From: Massilia sp. UBA2709
GTDB lineage: Bacteria; Pseudomonadota; Gammaproteobacteria; Burkholderiales; Burkholderiaceae_D
Direction of reading: 5' to 3'
DNA length: 18,130 nucleotides
NCBI GenBank assembly: GCA_002354135.1
Contig: DEKZ01000098.1
Location: 815-18,944 of the forward strand
The notes under the pieces were generated by a model. It saw only the letters and a program-made list of their open reading frames with translations. It was not told where the DNA came from and made no database searches. The translations under genes were made by a program, and so were the position numbers. Shown in pieces: positions 7,609 through 17,500 of this stretch; the first letter of the stretch is position 1; each line of letters opens with the position of its first letter.

Positions 7609-8562
7609 ATGAAGGTCGTTTTCGCCGGCACGCCGGAGTTTGCCGCTGTCGCCCTGCGCTCCCTGGTCGAGGCCGGTTTCGAGATTCCCCTGGTGCTGAC
7701 CCAGCCCGACCGCCCGGCCGGGCGCGGCATGCAATTGCAGGCCTCGCCGGTCAAGCAGCTCGCCCTGGAGCATGGCATCGAGGTGCTGCAGCCGCTGTCG
7801 CTGCGCATGGATAGCAAGGATCCGCAGCGCGCGCTCGAAGCGACCGCGGCGCATGAACGCCTGCAGGCGCTCGACTACGACGTGATGGTGGTGGCGGCCT
7901 ATGGCCTGATCCTGCCGCGCAGCACCCTCGACATCGCGCCCTGCATCAACATCCACGGTTCGCTGCTGCCGCGCTGGCGCGGCGCCGCCCCGATCCACCG
8001 CGCGATCGAAAGCGGCGACGTCGAGACCGGCGTGACCATCATGGGCATGGAAGAAGGCCTGGACACCGGGCCGATGATGCTGATCGAACGCGTGGCCATC
8101 GAAGACTTTGATACCACCGGCAGCCTGCACGACAAGCTGGCGGCGCTGGGCGGCACCATGATCGTCGAGGCGCTGCGCCGCATGGAACGCGGAGAACTGG
8201 CCTCCACCCCGCAACCGGAAGCGGGCGTGACCTACGCCGCCAAGATCAGCAAGGATGAGGCGAAACTCGACTTCGCGCTGCCGGCCCTGGCGCTGTGGCG
8301 CAAGGTGCGCGCCTTCAACCCCTTCCCTGCCGCGCAAGGCATGGTGAACGGGACGGCGATCAAGATCTGGAAGGCGGAGCTGGCCGATGACCGGGGCAAT
8401 GCGGCGCCGGGCACGGTATTGTCGGCCGATGCGCAAGGCATCGTCGTCGCCTGCGGCGAAGGCACGCTGCGTTTGCTGGAGTTGCAGAAGCCGGGCGGCA
8501 AACGCCTGGCGGCGGCGGAGTTTTTGAAAGGCTCCCCGCTCGAGGGCAAGACGTTCGCATAA
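7609..8562 (+). CDS. fmt: methionyl-tRNA formyltransferase
   Basis: This 317-residue enzyme transfers a formyl group from 10-formyl-THF to Met-tRNAfMet for initiation. The N-terminal catalytic domain starts MKVVFAGTPEFA. It contains NIHGSLLPRWRGAAPI (114-129) with catalytic N114 and H116, and GVTIMGMEEGLDTGPM (141-156) with catalytic D152. The C-terminal tRNA-binding domain spans about 210-305. Relative to E. coli numbering there is a small insertion near 66-88. GAGG overlapping the def stop codon (7597-7600) serves as the RBS, 8 nt before the ATG, so the two genes are likely translationally linked. The stop codon is followed immediately by a palindromic repeat. No rsmB or htpX follows, unlike the usual betaproteobacterial order. 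Confidence 0.97.
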   Translation: MKVVFAGTPEFAAVALRSLVEAGFEIPLVLTQPDRPAGRGMQLQASPVKQLALEHGIEVLQPLSLRMDSKDPQRALEATAAHERLQALDYDVMVVAAYGLILPRSTLDIAPCINIHGSLLPRWRGAAPIHRAIESGDVETGVTIMGMEEGLDTGPMMLIERVAIEDFDTTGSLHDKLAALGGTMIVEALRRMERGELASTPQPEAGVTYAAKISKDEAKLDFALPALALWRKVRAFNPFPAAQGMVNGTAIKIWKAELADDRGNAAPGTVLSADAQGIVVACGEGTLRLLELQKPGGKRLAAAEFLKGSPLEGKTFA

Positions 8563-8703
8563 CGTAGGGTGGGCGCCCCGTGCCCACCAATGCGGGCGCC
8601 GCGTCGACGCCCCCGCTGGATACGTCAACCCTGATCAATCGGAACTGCCAAATAACGTCCCGTCTGCTCATCGTTCCGGTGGGCACGGGGCGCCCACCCT
8701 ACG
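8563..8703. repeat. REPIN-like palindromic repeat, copy 2
   Basis: The two ends form a perfect 26-bp inverted repeat (8563-8588 with 8678-8703), each carrying the GTAGGGTGGGC head. Each end also contains its own small palindrome (GTGGGC...GCCCAC). The element starts on the base after the fmt TAA. Its left inner segment resembles copy 1 (GTGCCCACCAATGC). Its right inner segment shares the 12-mer TGCTCATCGTTC and the following palindrome with copy 3. It could act as a 3'-end stabiliser or attenuator for fmt mRNA. Confidence 0.85.
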
Positions 8704-8732
8704 ATTGCGCAGGCGTTTCGTACAGCCCAAAC

Positions 8733-8756
8733 GAAAAACGCGCCCTTCGGCGCGTT
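8733..8756 (-). terminator. intrinsic terminator of the BrnA-like gene
   Basis: An 8-bp stem (8737-8744 with 8749-8756; AACGCGCC/GGCGCGTT) has a 4-nt loop. Read on the minus strand it is followed by TTTCGTTT, with the two 3' stem bases extending the T-run. It lies 10 nt past the stop codon of the minus-strand gene at 8767. Confidence 0.82.
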
Positions 8757-8766
8757 CGATGACAAT

Positions 8767-8994
8767 TTAATTGCCGGCTGCTTCCGCAGCGCGCTGCGCG
8801 TCCATATGTTCGCGCAAGACCTGGTTGATGCGGGTCTGGTAGCCCGGACCAGCCGCCTTGAACCATTCCAGCATGTCAACGTCGAGGCGGATCGTCACGA
8901 TCTGCTTCACGCCCGCCGGCTGCTGCTTCGGTGCTGGTGCCACGTGGTTTTGCACCATTGCTTGGTCCCAATCGGGTTCGTACTCTTTGTTCAT
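8767..8994 (-). CDS. BrnA-type antitoxin homologue (ribbon-helix-helix), no adjacent toxin
   Basis: This 75-residue protein carries QIVTIRLDVDMLEWFKAAGP followed by GYQTRINQVLREHM (residues 41-74 region). This is the BrnA antitoxin signature: a beta strand that inserts in the DNA groove, then a helix ending in the WFK/GYQTRIN block. The first 40 residues are polar and rich in Pro and Gln. The frame is open further upstream, but the start at 8994 has GGGAT just upstream and fits the family length. BrnA normally pairs with a BrnT RNase toxin encoded just upstream, and no BrnT-like frame is present on either side. It may be a solitary regulator or the remnant of a module. A palindrome at 9021-9039 upstream may be its operator. 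Confidence 0.82.
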   Translation of the reverse strand: MNKEYEPDWDQAMVQNHVAPAPKQQPAGVKQIVTIRLDVDMLEWFKAAGPGYQTRINQVLREHMDAQRAAEAAGN

Positions 8995-9020
8995 GCAATC
9001 ATCCCGTCTCATTAACAACG

Positions 9021-9039
9021 TGCCACATTCCCCGTGGCA
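9021..9039. promoter_or_regulatory. palindrome upstream of the BrnA-like gene (possible operator)
   Basis: TGCCAC (9021-9026) and GTGGCA (9034-9039) form a perfect 6-bp inverted repeat with a 7-nt spacer, 27 nt upstream of the minus-strand start. Ribbon-helix-helix antitoxins usually repress their own promoter through such sites; the assignment here is inference. On the plus strand TTTATTTATT follows, so a weak terminator is an alternative. Confidence 0.35.
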
Positions 9040-9186
9040 TTTATTTATTGTCGTCGCTGTATGTATCCGTAAAATTGCGAAACGGGCGGGTTTTGTAACG
9101 TCATGTAACAATCATTCGCATAAACACATAACGATACAATCTGCCATGCCGGGCCACCCACGCCCGGGCTCCCTGCGGGGATGACG

Positions 9187-9192
9187 TATAAT
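9187..9192 (+). promoter_or_regulatory. candidate -10 box of metH
   Basis: TATAAT at 9187-9192 is a perfect -10 hexamer, 54 nt before the metH start codon. No recognisable -35 lies 16-18 nt upstream and there is no extended TGN, so an activator may be needed or the match may be chance. Confidence 0.4.
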
Positions 9193-9208
9193 TTCAGATC
9201 GCCCGAAC

Positions 9209-9228
9209 CGTGCGCGCCTTGGCGCACG
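9209..9228 (+). promoter_or_regulatory. hairpin in the metH leader
   Basis: CGTGCGC (9209-9215) pairs with GCGCACG (9222-9228) across a 6-nt loop. It lies between the candidate -10 and the weak RBS (GAAAG, 9235-9239). It is too small for a cobalamin or SAH riboswitch. It may simply be a leader stem. Confidence 0.4.
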
Positions 9229-9245
9229 CCTATTGAAAGCACATC

Positions 9246-13016
<3,771 letters not shown>

Positions 13017-13037
13017 GGGGTTCGTGATACCGGAACT

Positions 13038-13091
13038 TCCCTTGATGCCGATTGCCTAATTCCTCGGGGACCTCGGTCCCGCATCAAGGGA
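13038..13091 (+). promoter_or_regulatory. hairpin between metH and the SPW gene that buries the SPW RBS
   Basis: TCCCTTGATGC (13038-13048) pairs perfectly with GCATCAAGGGA (13081-13091). The intervening 32 nt can form a smaller GGGAC/GTCCC stem. The right arm contains AAGGGA, the Shine-Dalgarno for the ATG at 13099, so the closed form would block ribosome entry. There is no T-run, so a classical terminator is unlikely. Confidence 0.6.
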
Positions 13092-13098
13092 GCGCATC

Positions 13099-13464
13099 AT
13101 GGCAATGCATCTGTCCACCCGGCGCTGGCAGGACCAGGCGATCCTGCTGCTGGGTGTCTGGCTGTTCGTCTCGCCCTGGGTGATGGGCTACCCGAGCGAT
13201 TCCACACCGGCGGTCAACGCCTACATGGCCGGCGCCCTCATGGCCGTTCTGGCCGCCTTCGACCTCTACAAGACCTATGTCTGGGCCGTGATCGTGAACA
13301 TCGTGGTCGGCGCCTGGGTCGCGGTGTCGCCCTGGCTGGTGGACGTGGTCACCGACCGGGCGATGAGCGCCAGCATGCTGTTCACTGGGCTGGCGACGAT
13401 CGTGCTCGGCTTGTGGGAAATGCGGACCGATCCGGACCTGCACCAGCAGTGGGCTGGGACGTGA
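13099..13464 (+). CDS. SPW-repeat small membrane protein
   Basis: This 121-residue hydrophobic protein has four predicted membrane segments (about 12-30, 41-56, 61-81, 91-106). It carries two SPW motifs, at 25-27 (LFVSPWVMGY) and 77-79 (VAVSPWLV), the hallmark of the SPW repeat family of two tandem hairpins. It should sit in the inner membrane; the family has no established function. The RBS AAGGGAG at 13087-13093 is well placed, but it overlaps a long hairpin arm. It lies 82 nt after metH, so transcription from the metH promoter is possible, with a structural switch in between. Confidence 0.88.
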   Translation: MAMHLSTRRWQDQAILLLGVWLFVSPWVMGYPSDSTPAVNAYMAGALMAVLAAFDLYKTYVWAVIVNIVVGAWVAVSPWLVDVVTDRAMSASMLFTGLATIVLGLWEMRTDPDLHQQWAGT

Positions 13465-13468
13465 CGTG

Positions 13469-13508
13469 ACAGGCGGCTGTTGATGCAGCCCGGCTTGCTG
13501 GCGCCTGT
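13469..13508 (+). terminator. nested hairpin after the SPW gene (weak terminator candidate)
   Basis: ACAGGCG (13469-13475) pairs with CGCCTGT (13502-13508), enclosing GGCTG/CAGCC (13475-13479 with 13486-13490). It starts 5 nt after the stop codon but lacks a T-run, so it could be a Rho-independent-like stem or only a 3' protective structure. Confidence 0.35.
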
Positions 13509-13511
13509 TGA

Positions 13512-13629
13512 ACGCGTGGGCGGGAGACCCGCCCACCCTGGGGATCTACGGGCATACCATCGTGTTGGCGTGAAAAGCAGGCCGACAATGCTCATCGTTC
13601 ACGCGTGGGCACGGGAGCGCCCACCCTAC
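13512..13629 (-). repeat. REP-like repeat, copy 3 (two units in the same orientation)
   Basis: Two related units lie at 13512-13540 and 13601-13629. Both begin ACGCGTGGGC and contain a GTGGGC...GCCCAC palindrome followed by CCCT. The left unit has a perfect 9-bp stem with an AGA loop (13516-13536). The right unit ends in CCCACCCTAC and is preceded by TGCTCATCGTTC, as in the repeat after fmt. Its last bases include the stop codon of the minus-strand EAL-HDOD gene. Confidence 0.75.
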
Positions 13630-14900
13630 AGCGCGTAACGCACTACCTTCTCGCTCCACTCGAACGCCGCCATCTCCAGCTCGACCAGCTCGTCGCCGCT
13701 GTCGGCCAGCTCGCCCAGCACGGGCAGCATCGCGTCGCCCTCTTCCATCTGTTCGAGCGACTCGGCCAGGCGCAGCAGTTCGCCGAAGAAGCCGCTGCGT
13801 TTCAGCAGCGCGGCTGCGACCTCGTCGCTCACCGGGATCTGTTCGACCAGGTCGGCCATCGGCACCGAGAACAGCGCATCCATCAGCGACATGATGCCGA
13901 CCGTGAAGGCGACGTCGGCCACCTGGCGCTGGCCCGGGCGCAGGCGCTGGGCCAGCAGCTCCATCAGGCGTGCGCGCGTGCTGGCAAGCATCAGGAGCGG
14001 GGTCATGCTGTGGCCACGCGTGCCCGGTTCGGCGTACAGCATGATCTGCAGCCAGCGCTGCAGCTGGCGGCGTCCGAGCACGAGCAGGGCCTGGCCGAGC
14101 GAATCGATGCGCTGGCGCAGGCCTGCCGCCGGCGTGTTCACGATGCGCAGCAGGTTGACCGAGAGCGGCACGTCGCGCTTGATGGCGCGCTCGATCTCGC
14201 TGTTCTCGGCATCCGAGTTCACCAGGTTCATCAGGTCGACCACCGCCAGCTGCGAGGGCGAGAGCTTGCGCCCGGCCAGCACCGAGGGTTTGGCGAAATA
14301 ATAGCCCTGGAAGTAGTCGAAGCCGAGATCGAGGCAGGTGCGGTATTCGGTCTGGGACTCGACCTTCTCGGCGATCAGGCGCTTGCCGGTGCCGCGCAGG
14401 CGCGGCACGATGGACAGCATGGACACCACGGGCGTGGCGCGCAGGTCGACCTTCACGTAGTCGAGCAGCGGCAGCAGGCGCCCCAGGCGCGGGCCGTGGC
14501 TCGATGCTTCGGCGGCGAAACGGAAACCGTGCCCGGCCAGCTCGGCCAGGCGCCACAGCACCGCGTCGCTCGCTTCCACCGAGCCGCCCAGTTCGAGCAC
14601 GGTGCGCTCGCGCGGCAGGAAGGCGAAGATATCGCTCATCAACACGTCGGTGTCGACGTTCAGGAAGGCGACCGCATCGCCGATGGCGCGCGGCAGTCCG
14701 AGCTGGGCCGCGTGGGCCAGCACGCTGGCGGTGGCGGCCAGGCTCGATTCGATCTCGGCGTCGCCGTCGAGGCGGTTACGAAACAGCAGTTCGTAGCCGA
14801 ACAGGGCCTGGTTGCGGTCGAGCAGCGGCTGGCGCGCCAGGTAGAAATTGCGTAGCTGCAGAGGCTGGGATGCCTGGTCGAGGCTGGCGGTATCGGTCAT
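13626..14900 (-). CDS. EAL-HDOD signalling protein (degenerate EAL domain)
   Basis: The 424-residue protein has an N-terminal EAL-type domain (about 17-210) and a C-terminal HDOD domain (about 213-400), as in the YuxH/CdgJ-type family. EAL landmarks include YELLFR (36-41, in place of EAL), LNVD (80-83), LDYVKVDL (146-153), IAEKVES (176-182) and DYFQGYYFAKP (195-205). The metal-binding DDFG block is missing: the corresponding stretch is FAAEASSHGP (128-137). It is therefore unlikely to hydrolyse c-di-GMP and may bind ligand or act through protein contacts. HDOD proteins usually affect motility or global signalling. There is no signal peptide or membrane segment, so it should be cytoplasmic. 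The RBS is a weak GGGA. The stop codon TAG lies inside a repeat element. Confidence 0.92.
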   Translation of the reverse strand: MTDTASLDQASQPLQLRNFYLARQPLLDRNQALFGYELLFRNRLDGDAEIESSLAATASVLAHAAQLGLPRAIGDAVAFLNVDTDVLMSDIFAFLPRERTVLELGGSVEASDAVLWRLAELAGHGFRFAAEASSHGPRLGRLLPLLDYVKVDLRATPVVSMLSIVPRLRGTGKRLIAEKVESQTEYRTCLDLGFDYFQGYYFAKPSVLAGRKLSPSQLAVVDLMNLVNSDAENSEIERAIKRDVPLSVNLLRIVNTPAAGLRQRIDSLGQALLVLGRRQLQRWLQIMLYAEPGTRGHSMTPLLMLASTRARLMELLAQRLRPGQRQVADVAFTVGIMSLMDALFSVPMADLVEQIPVSDEVAAALLKRSGFFGELLRLAESLEQMEEGDAMLPVLGELADSGDELVELEMAAFEWSEKVVRYAL

Positions 14901-14997
14901 CGCGGTCCCGTGGTCGGTTCAAGCCGCTCACTGTACCCGATTCTCGGCAGTAAGTGGCTTTTTGGCATCGTTCCGGGGCAAAAAAGATGCAGGATTA

Positions 14998-15774
14998 CTA
15001 AACTACGCCTTCCTGTGGGGCGCCGTCGACGAAGAGCTTCAGCTCGCCCGGCGCGAAATGCGTCCAGGTTTCGTTGGTGGTGAGCGGCTCGGTGACGATG
15101 ATCGCGACCCGGTCGTTGGGCGTGGTCACCTGCGAAAAATCGACCGATAAATCTTCGTCGGACAGGCAGGCCGAGGCGAACGGAAACTTGCGCACGACAT
15201 AGCACAGCTTGGTCGAGCAGTGGGCAAACAAGGCGGTGCCGTCGGACAGCATCATGTTGAAGGTGCCATAGGCGGCGATCCCGCGCACCAGCTCCTCGAG
15301 GGCCGCATGCAGCGCGGCGCGGTCGGGCGCAGTGTCGCCGAAGCGGCGCCGCAGCTCCTGCAACAGGAAGCAGAAAGCCAGTTCGCTGTCGGTATTGCCG
15401 ACCGGGCGGAAGGCGCCGTCGAGCCGGGGCGCGAATTCCTTCAGGTCGCCGTTGTGGGCGAACACCCAGTAGCGGCCCCAGAGTTCGCGCACGAAGGGAT
15501 GGCAGTTCTCCAGCGCCACCTGGCCTTGCGTGGCCTTGCGGATGTGGGCGATGACGTTGGTGGACTTGATCGGGTAACGCTTGATCAGTTCGGCTATCGG
15601 CGAAGCGATCGCGGCCTGGTGGTCGACGAAGTGACGCACGCCGGCGCCCTCGAAGAAGGCGATGCCCCAGCCGTCGTGATGGGTATCGGTGCGGCCGCCG
15701 CGGTGGGCGAAGCCGGTAAAGGAAAACACAATGTCGGTTGGGACATTGCAGTTCATTGCAAGGAGTTGGCACAT
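14998..15774 (-). CDS. class II glutamine amidotransferase (YafJ-like)
   Basis: This 258-residue protein begins MCQLLAMN, so Cys2 becomes the N-terminal nucleophile after Met removal, as in Ntn-type glutaminases. Other family blocks are DGWGIAFFEG (34-43), AHIRKAT (76-82), CHPFVRELWGRYWVFAHNGDL (91-111) and GNTDSELAF (126-134). The protein is essentially a stand-alone glutaminase domain with no synthase domain attached, so the ammonia acceptor is unknown. It is on the same strand as DUF3567 (upstream) and EAL-HDOD (downstream), with gaps of about 100 nt, so an operon is possible but not shown. Confidence 0.92.
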   Translation of the reverse strand: MCQLLAMNCNVPTDIVFSFTGFAHRGGRTDTHHDGWGIAFFEGAGVRHFVDHQAAIASPIAELIKRYPIKSTNVIAHIRKATQGQVALENCHPFVRELWGRYWVFAHNGDLKEFAPRLDGAFRPVGNTDSELAFCFLLQELRRRFGDTAPDRAALHAALEELVRGIAAYGTFNMMLSDGTALFAHCSTKLCYVVRKFPFASACLSDEDLSVDFSQVTTPNDRVAIIVTEPLTTNETWTHFAPGELKLFVDGAPQEGVV

Positions 15775-15882
15775 GGCGCGCAGCTTACCATGGCGGAAGA
15801 GACAGGGGCCGCGCCAACCGGATGGCCGGCGCGGGTTTCCTTAGTGCTTGCTACGTGTCGTTCGATGCACGACGTGGCCGGC

Positions 15883-16140
15883 TTAGTGCAGCACGACCGG
15901 TTGGCTCATCAGGGTATCGTAGGAGCCCAGGAAATCGTCGATTTCCTCCATGGTCGGCTCGCTCGCGATCAGGTTGTTGACGTCGCGCCGGAACGATTGC
16001 GCCAGTTTGCCGCCGATGAACGCTTCGCGACGGCCGGCTTTGTCGACGATCTCGTAACCGCCGAAGCGCAGGGCTTCGAGGTCGCGATCGACGCCAAATT
16101 CGACCACGCTGTACTGTTCGCTGTTATAGATCATGTTCAT
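15883..16140 (-). CDS. DUF3567 family protein
   Basis: This 85-residue protein starts MNMIYNSEQYSVVEFGVD and contains LRFGGYEIVDKAGRREAFIGGKLAQSF and PTMEEIDDFLGSYDTLM. These match the betaproteobacterial DUF3567 family as I remember it. It has no signal peptide or membrane segment and its function is unknown. A strong AAGGAG lies 5 nt before the ATG, suggesting good expression. It stands between the CobW-like gene and the glutamine amidotransferase gene. Confidence 0.88.
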   Translation of the reverse strand: MNMIYNSEQYSVVEFGVDRDLEALRFGGYEIVDKAGRREAFIGGKLAQSFRRDVNNLIASEPTMEEIDDFLGSYDTLMSQPVVLH

Positions 16141-16171
16141 GATGACTCCTTCTCTCGATCAGAGTGTTGGA

Positions 16172-16197
16172 CCAGCCGCGCGGCGGCGGGCGGCTGG
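16172..16197. repeat. GC-rich inverted repeat between the CobW-like gene and DUF3567
   Basis: CCAGCCGC (16172-16179) and GCGGCTGG (16190-16197) form an 8-bp stem with a 10-nt GC-only loop. There is no T-run. It may be a weak end signal for the ntrYX-cobW transcript or a leader structure of DUF3567. Confidence 0.4.
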
Positions 16198-16237
16198 CTT
16201 CGACTTCAGTGAAGAGGTGGGGCTGGCCGAACCGATT

Positions 16238-16621
16238 TCAAGAGTGCCGGTCCGGCGTCAGTACCAACAGCTGATCGTATGGTGCGCTGCTTAACCACGA
16301 TCGCAACTGATCCAGGTGCTCGCTGCTGGCGACGCCGATCAACAATCGGGCTGGACGCTGGCGCAGGAGACGGTTCAATGTAACACGCATCACCAGATTT
16401 CCCGCGCAGCAAAGGCAACCGGGTGCGATGCGTGCCATCAACAGCGCGCCGGAGGGCTCGAGGAGAGGATTGCCGTCGGGGAGGCCTTCGAGGATGACGG
16501 CAGACGCACCATTTTGGTGCGGAGTTGACCCGGCCAAGGTAGCGGCGATCGCCGCCTCGCGCCGGCTGGCGCTGGGACCGGTGACGAGGGTGGTGGGAAT
16601 GGGCGCGGCGGGCCCCTTCAT
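16238..16621 (-). CDS. short CobW-like protein with degenerate P-loop
   Basis: The ATG (16619-16621) overlaps the ntrX stop as ATGA, indicating translational coupling. The protein has 127 residues. The N-terminal strand TTLVTG followed by PSASRREAA (11-24) sits where CobW/COG0523 GTPases have a GxxxxGKT P-loop, but the Gly-Lys-Thr is replaced by Arg-Arg-Glu. PGCLCCAGNLVMRVTLNRLL (67-86) keeps the CxCC metal-binding motif and the helix after it, and RPARLLIGVASSEHLDQL (89-106) follows as in CobW. It ends at LLVLTPDRHS, about where the G domain would continue, so it is much shorter than normal CobW (over 300 residues). GTP hydrolysis is unlikely and a metal-binding role is possible. The family link is by motif and is moderately secure. 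Confidence 0.7.
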   Translation of the reverse strand: MKGPAAPIPTTLVTGPSASRREAAIAATLAGSTPHQNGASAVILEGLPDGNPLLEPSGALLMARIAPGCLCCAGNLVMRVTLNRLLRQRPARLLIGVASSEHLDQLRSWLSSAPYDQLLVLTPDRHS

Positions 16622-17340
16622 CCCCCGCGCTTGCCGAGCTTGCCCGGCTCGACGCCAAGCTGCTTGAGCTTGCGATACAGGTGGGTGCGTTCGAGCCCGG
16701 TCTTCTCGGCCACGCGGGTCATGCTGCCGCCCTCGCGTCCCAGGTGGTGTTCGAAGTACATGCGCTCGAAGGCGTCGCGTGCTTCGCGCAGCGGCAGGTC
16801 GAACGAGAGCGTGTAGCCCTGCGTCTCGCCATGGCCGACCACGCCCACGCGCGCGCCGTTGACCGGCGCCGGCATCGGTGGCGGCGCATACATCGGCGCG
16901 CTGGCCGGCATGGTTTCCACGATCGGCGGCGGCATGCTGGGGCGCGGCGGCGGGCTTGGCGCGCGCGCCACTTCCTGGGCCCGGCTCAAGCCCTGCTGCA
17001 CGGCCTTCAGCAGCTTCTGCAGGGCGATCGGTTTTTCGAGGAAATTCAGGGCGCCGATGCGGGTCGCCTCGACGGCGGTGTCGATGGTCGCGTGGCCGGA
17101 CATCATGATGACCGGCATGGTGAGCAGGCCATCGCGCTGCCATTCCTTGAGCAGGGTGACGCCGTCGGTGTCCGGCATCCAGATATCGAGCAGGACCAGG
17201 TCAGGTGCGCCTGCCGCACGCGCTTCGCGCGCCTGCTGCGCGTTTTCCGCCAGCGTGATTGCGTGGCCTTCGTCTCCCAAAATTTCCGAGAGCAGCTCGC
17301 GGATGCCCATTTCATCATCAACTACGAGTATGTTCGCCAT
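16618..17340 (-). CDS. ntrX: NtrX-like response regulator, REC plus Fis-type HTH, no AAA+ domain
   Basis: This 240-residue protein has an N-terminal receiver domain (1-120): acidic pair D8/D9, phospho-acceptor D52 in LLDIWMPDTDG, S81 in MMSGHA and K103 in LEKP. A Pro/Ala-rich linker (about 127-160) leads to a C-terminal Fis-type helix-turn-helix (about 186-230, ending TGLERTHLYRKLKQLGV), typical of NtrC-family activators. The central sigma-54 ATPase domain (GAFTGA, Walker A) is absent, so it cannot open sigma-54 promoters by itself and more likely works as a direct DNA-binding regulator. The RBS GGAAGG is well placed. It lies downstream of the kinase NtrY, separated by a large palindrome, and overlaps the next gene. 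The symbol is given by position and domain ends. Confidence 0.88.
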   Translation of the reverse strand: MANILVVDDEMGIRELLSEILGDEGHAITLAENAQQAREARAAGAPDLVLLDIWMPDTDGVTLLKEWQRDGLLTMPVIMMSGHATIDTAVEATRIGALNFLEKPIALQKLLKAVQQGLSRAQEVARAPSPPPRPSMPPPIVETMPASAPMYAPPPMPAPVNGARVGVVGHGETQGYTLSFDLPLREARDAFERMYFEHHLGREGGSMTRVAEKTGLERTHLYRKLKQLGVEPGKLGKRGG

Positions 17341-17369
17341 CTTTTCGCCTTCCTGTCTCCACCCGTTGA

Positions 17370-17466
17370 GCGTGTGAAAAAATCGCCATGGCTTCGTTGC
17401 ATCGTCTCGCCGTACCCTCGTACTGTCTTCGACGATACGCCTTGCCCTGACGATTTTTTCAGACGC
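17370..17466. repeat. 97-bp concentric imperfect palindrome between ntrY and ntrX
   Basis: The outer arms (17370-17385 and 17451-17466) are complementary over 16 bp with one mismatch and contain GAAAAAATCG/CGATTTTTTC. Inside, ATCGTC (17401-17406) pairs with GACGAT (17431-17436), and GTAC (17412-17415) pairs with GTAC (17420-17423). All three share a centre near 17418. The element ends 29 nt before the ntrX start codon. In the ntrY-ntrX mRNA it would form one long stem-loop with a U-run in the 3' arm, so partial termination, processing or a dispersed repeat are all possible. Confidence 0.72.
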
Positions 17467-17472
17467 TCGTTG

Positions 17473-17500
17473 TCAGTCGTGATTTTTCAGTCGTGATTTT
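17473..17500. repeat. perfect 14-bp tandem duplication at the ntrY 3' end
   Basis: TCAGTCGTGATTTT occurs twice without a gap (17473-17486 and 17487-17500). The second copy overlaps the ntrY stop codon by two bases. The core GATTTTTCAG followed by TCG or ACG resembles the right arm of the adjacent palindrome (GATTTTTTCAGACG at 17452-17465), suggesting a shared origin. Confidence 0.8.

Noticed and set aside
8995..9245. Cobalamin, SAM or SAH riboswitch upstream of metH
   Set aside because: I could not find a B12 box or the conserved SAH-element core. Only small hairpins are present and the likely leader is under 60 nt.
13605..14855. Long plus-strand frame opposite the EAL-HDOD gene
   Set aside because: Gln/His/Arg-rich shadow; the minus-strand product has clear EAL and HDOD landmarks.
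15809..15834. GC-rich hairpin between the amidotransferase and DUF3567 genes as terminator
   Set aside because: The 7-bp stem has no T-run on the relevant minus strand and could be chance in GC-rich DNA.
15220..16212. Plus-strand frame spanning the amidotransferase and DUF3567 genes
   Set aside because: It crosses two recognisable minus-strand genes and has no motif of its own.
16622..17143. Upstream extension of the CobW-like frame inside ntrX
   Set aside because: This is the alternate frame of the ntrX linker and receiver region. The ATGA overlap start at 16621 gives a sensible protein.
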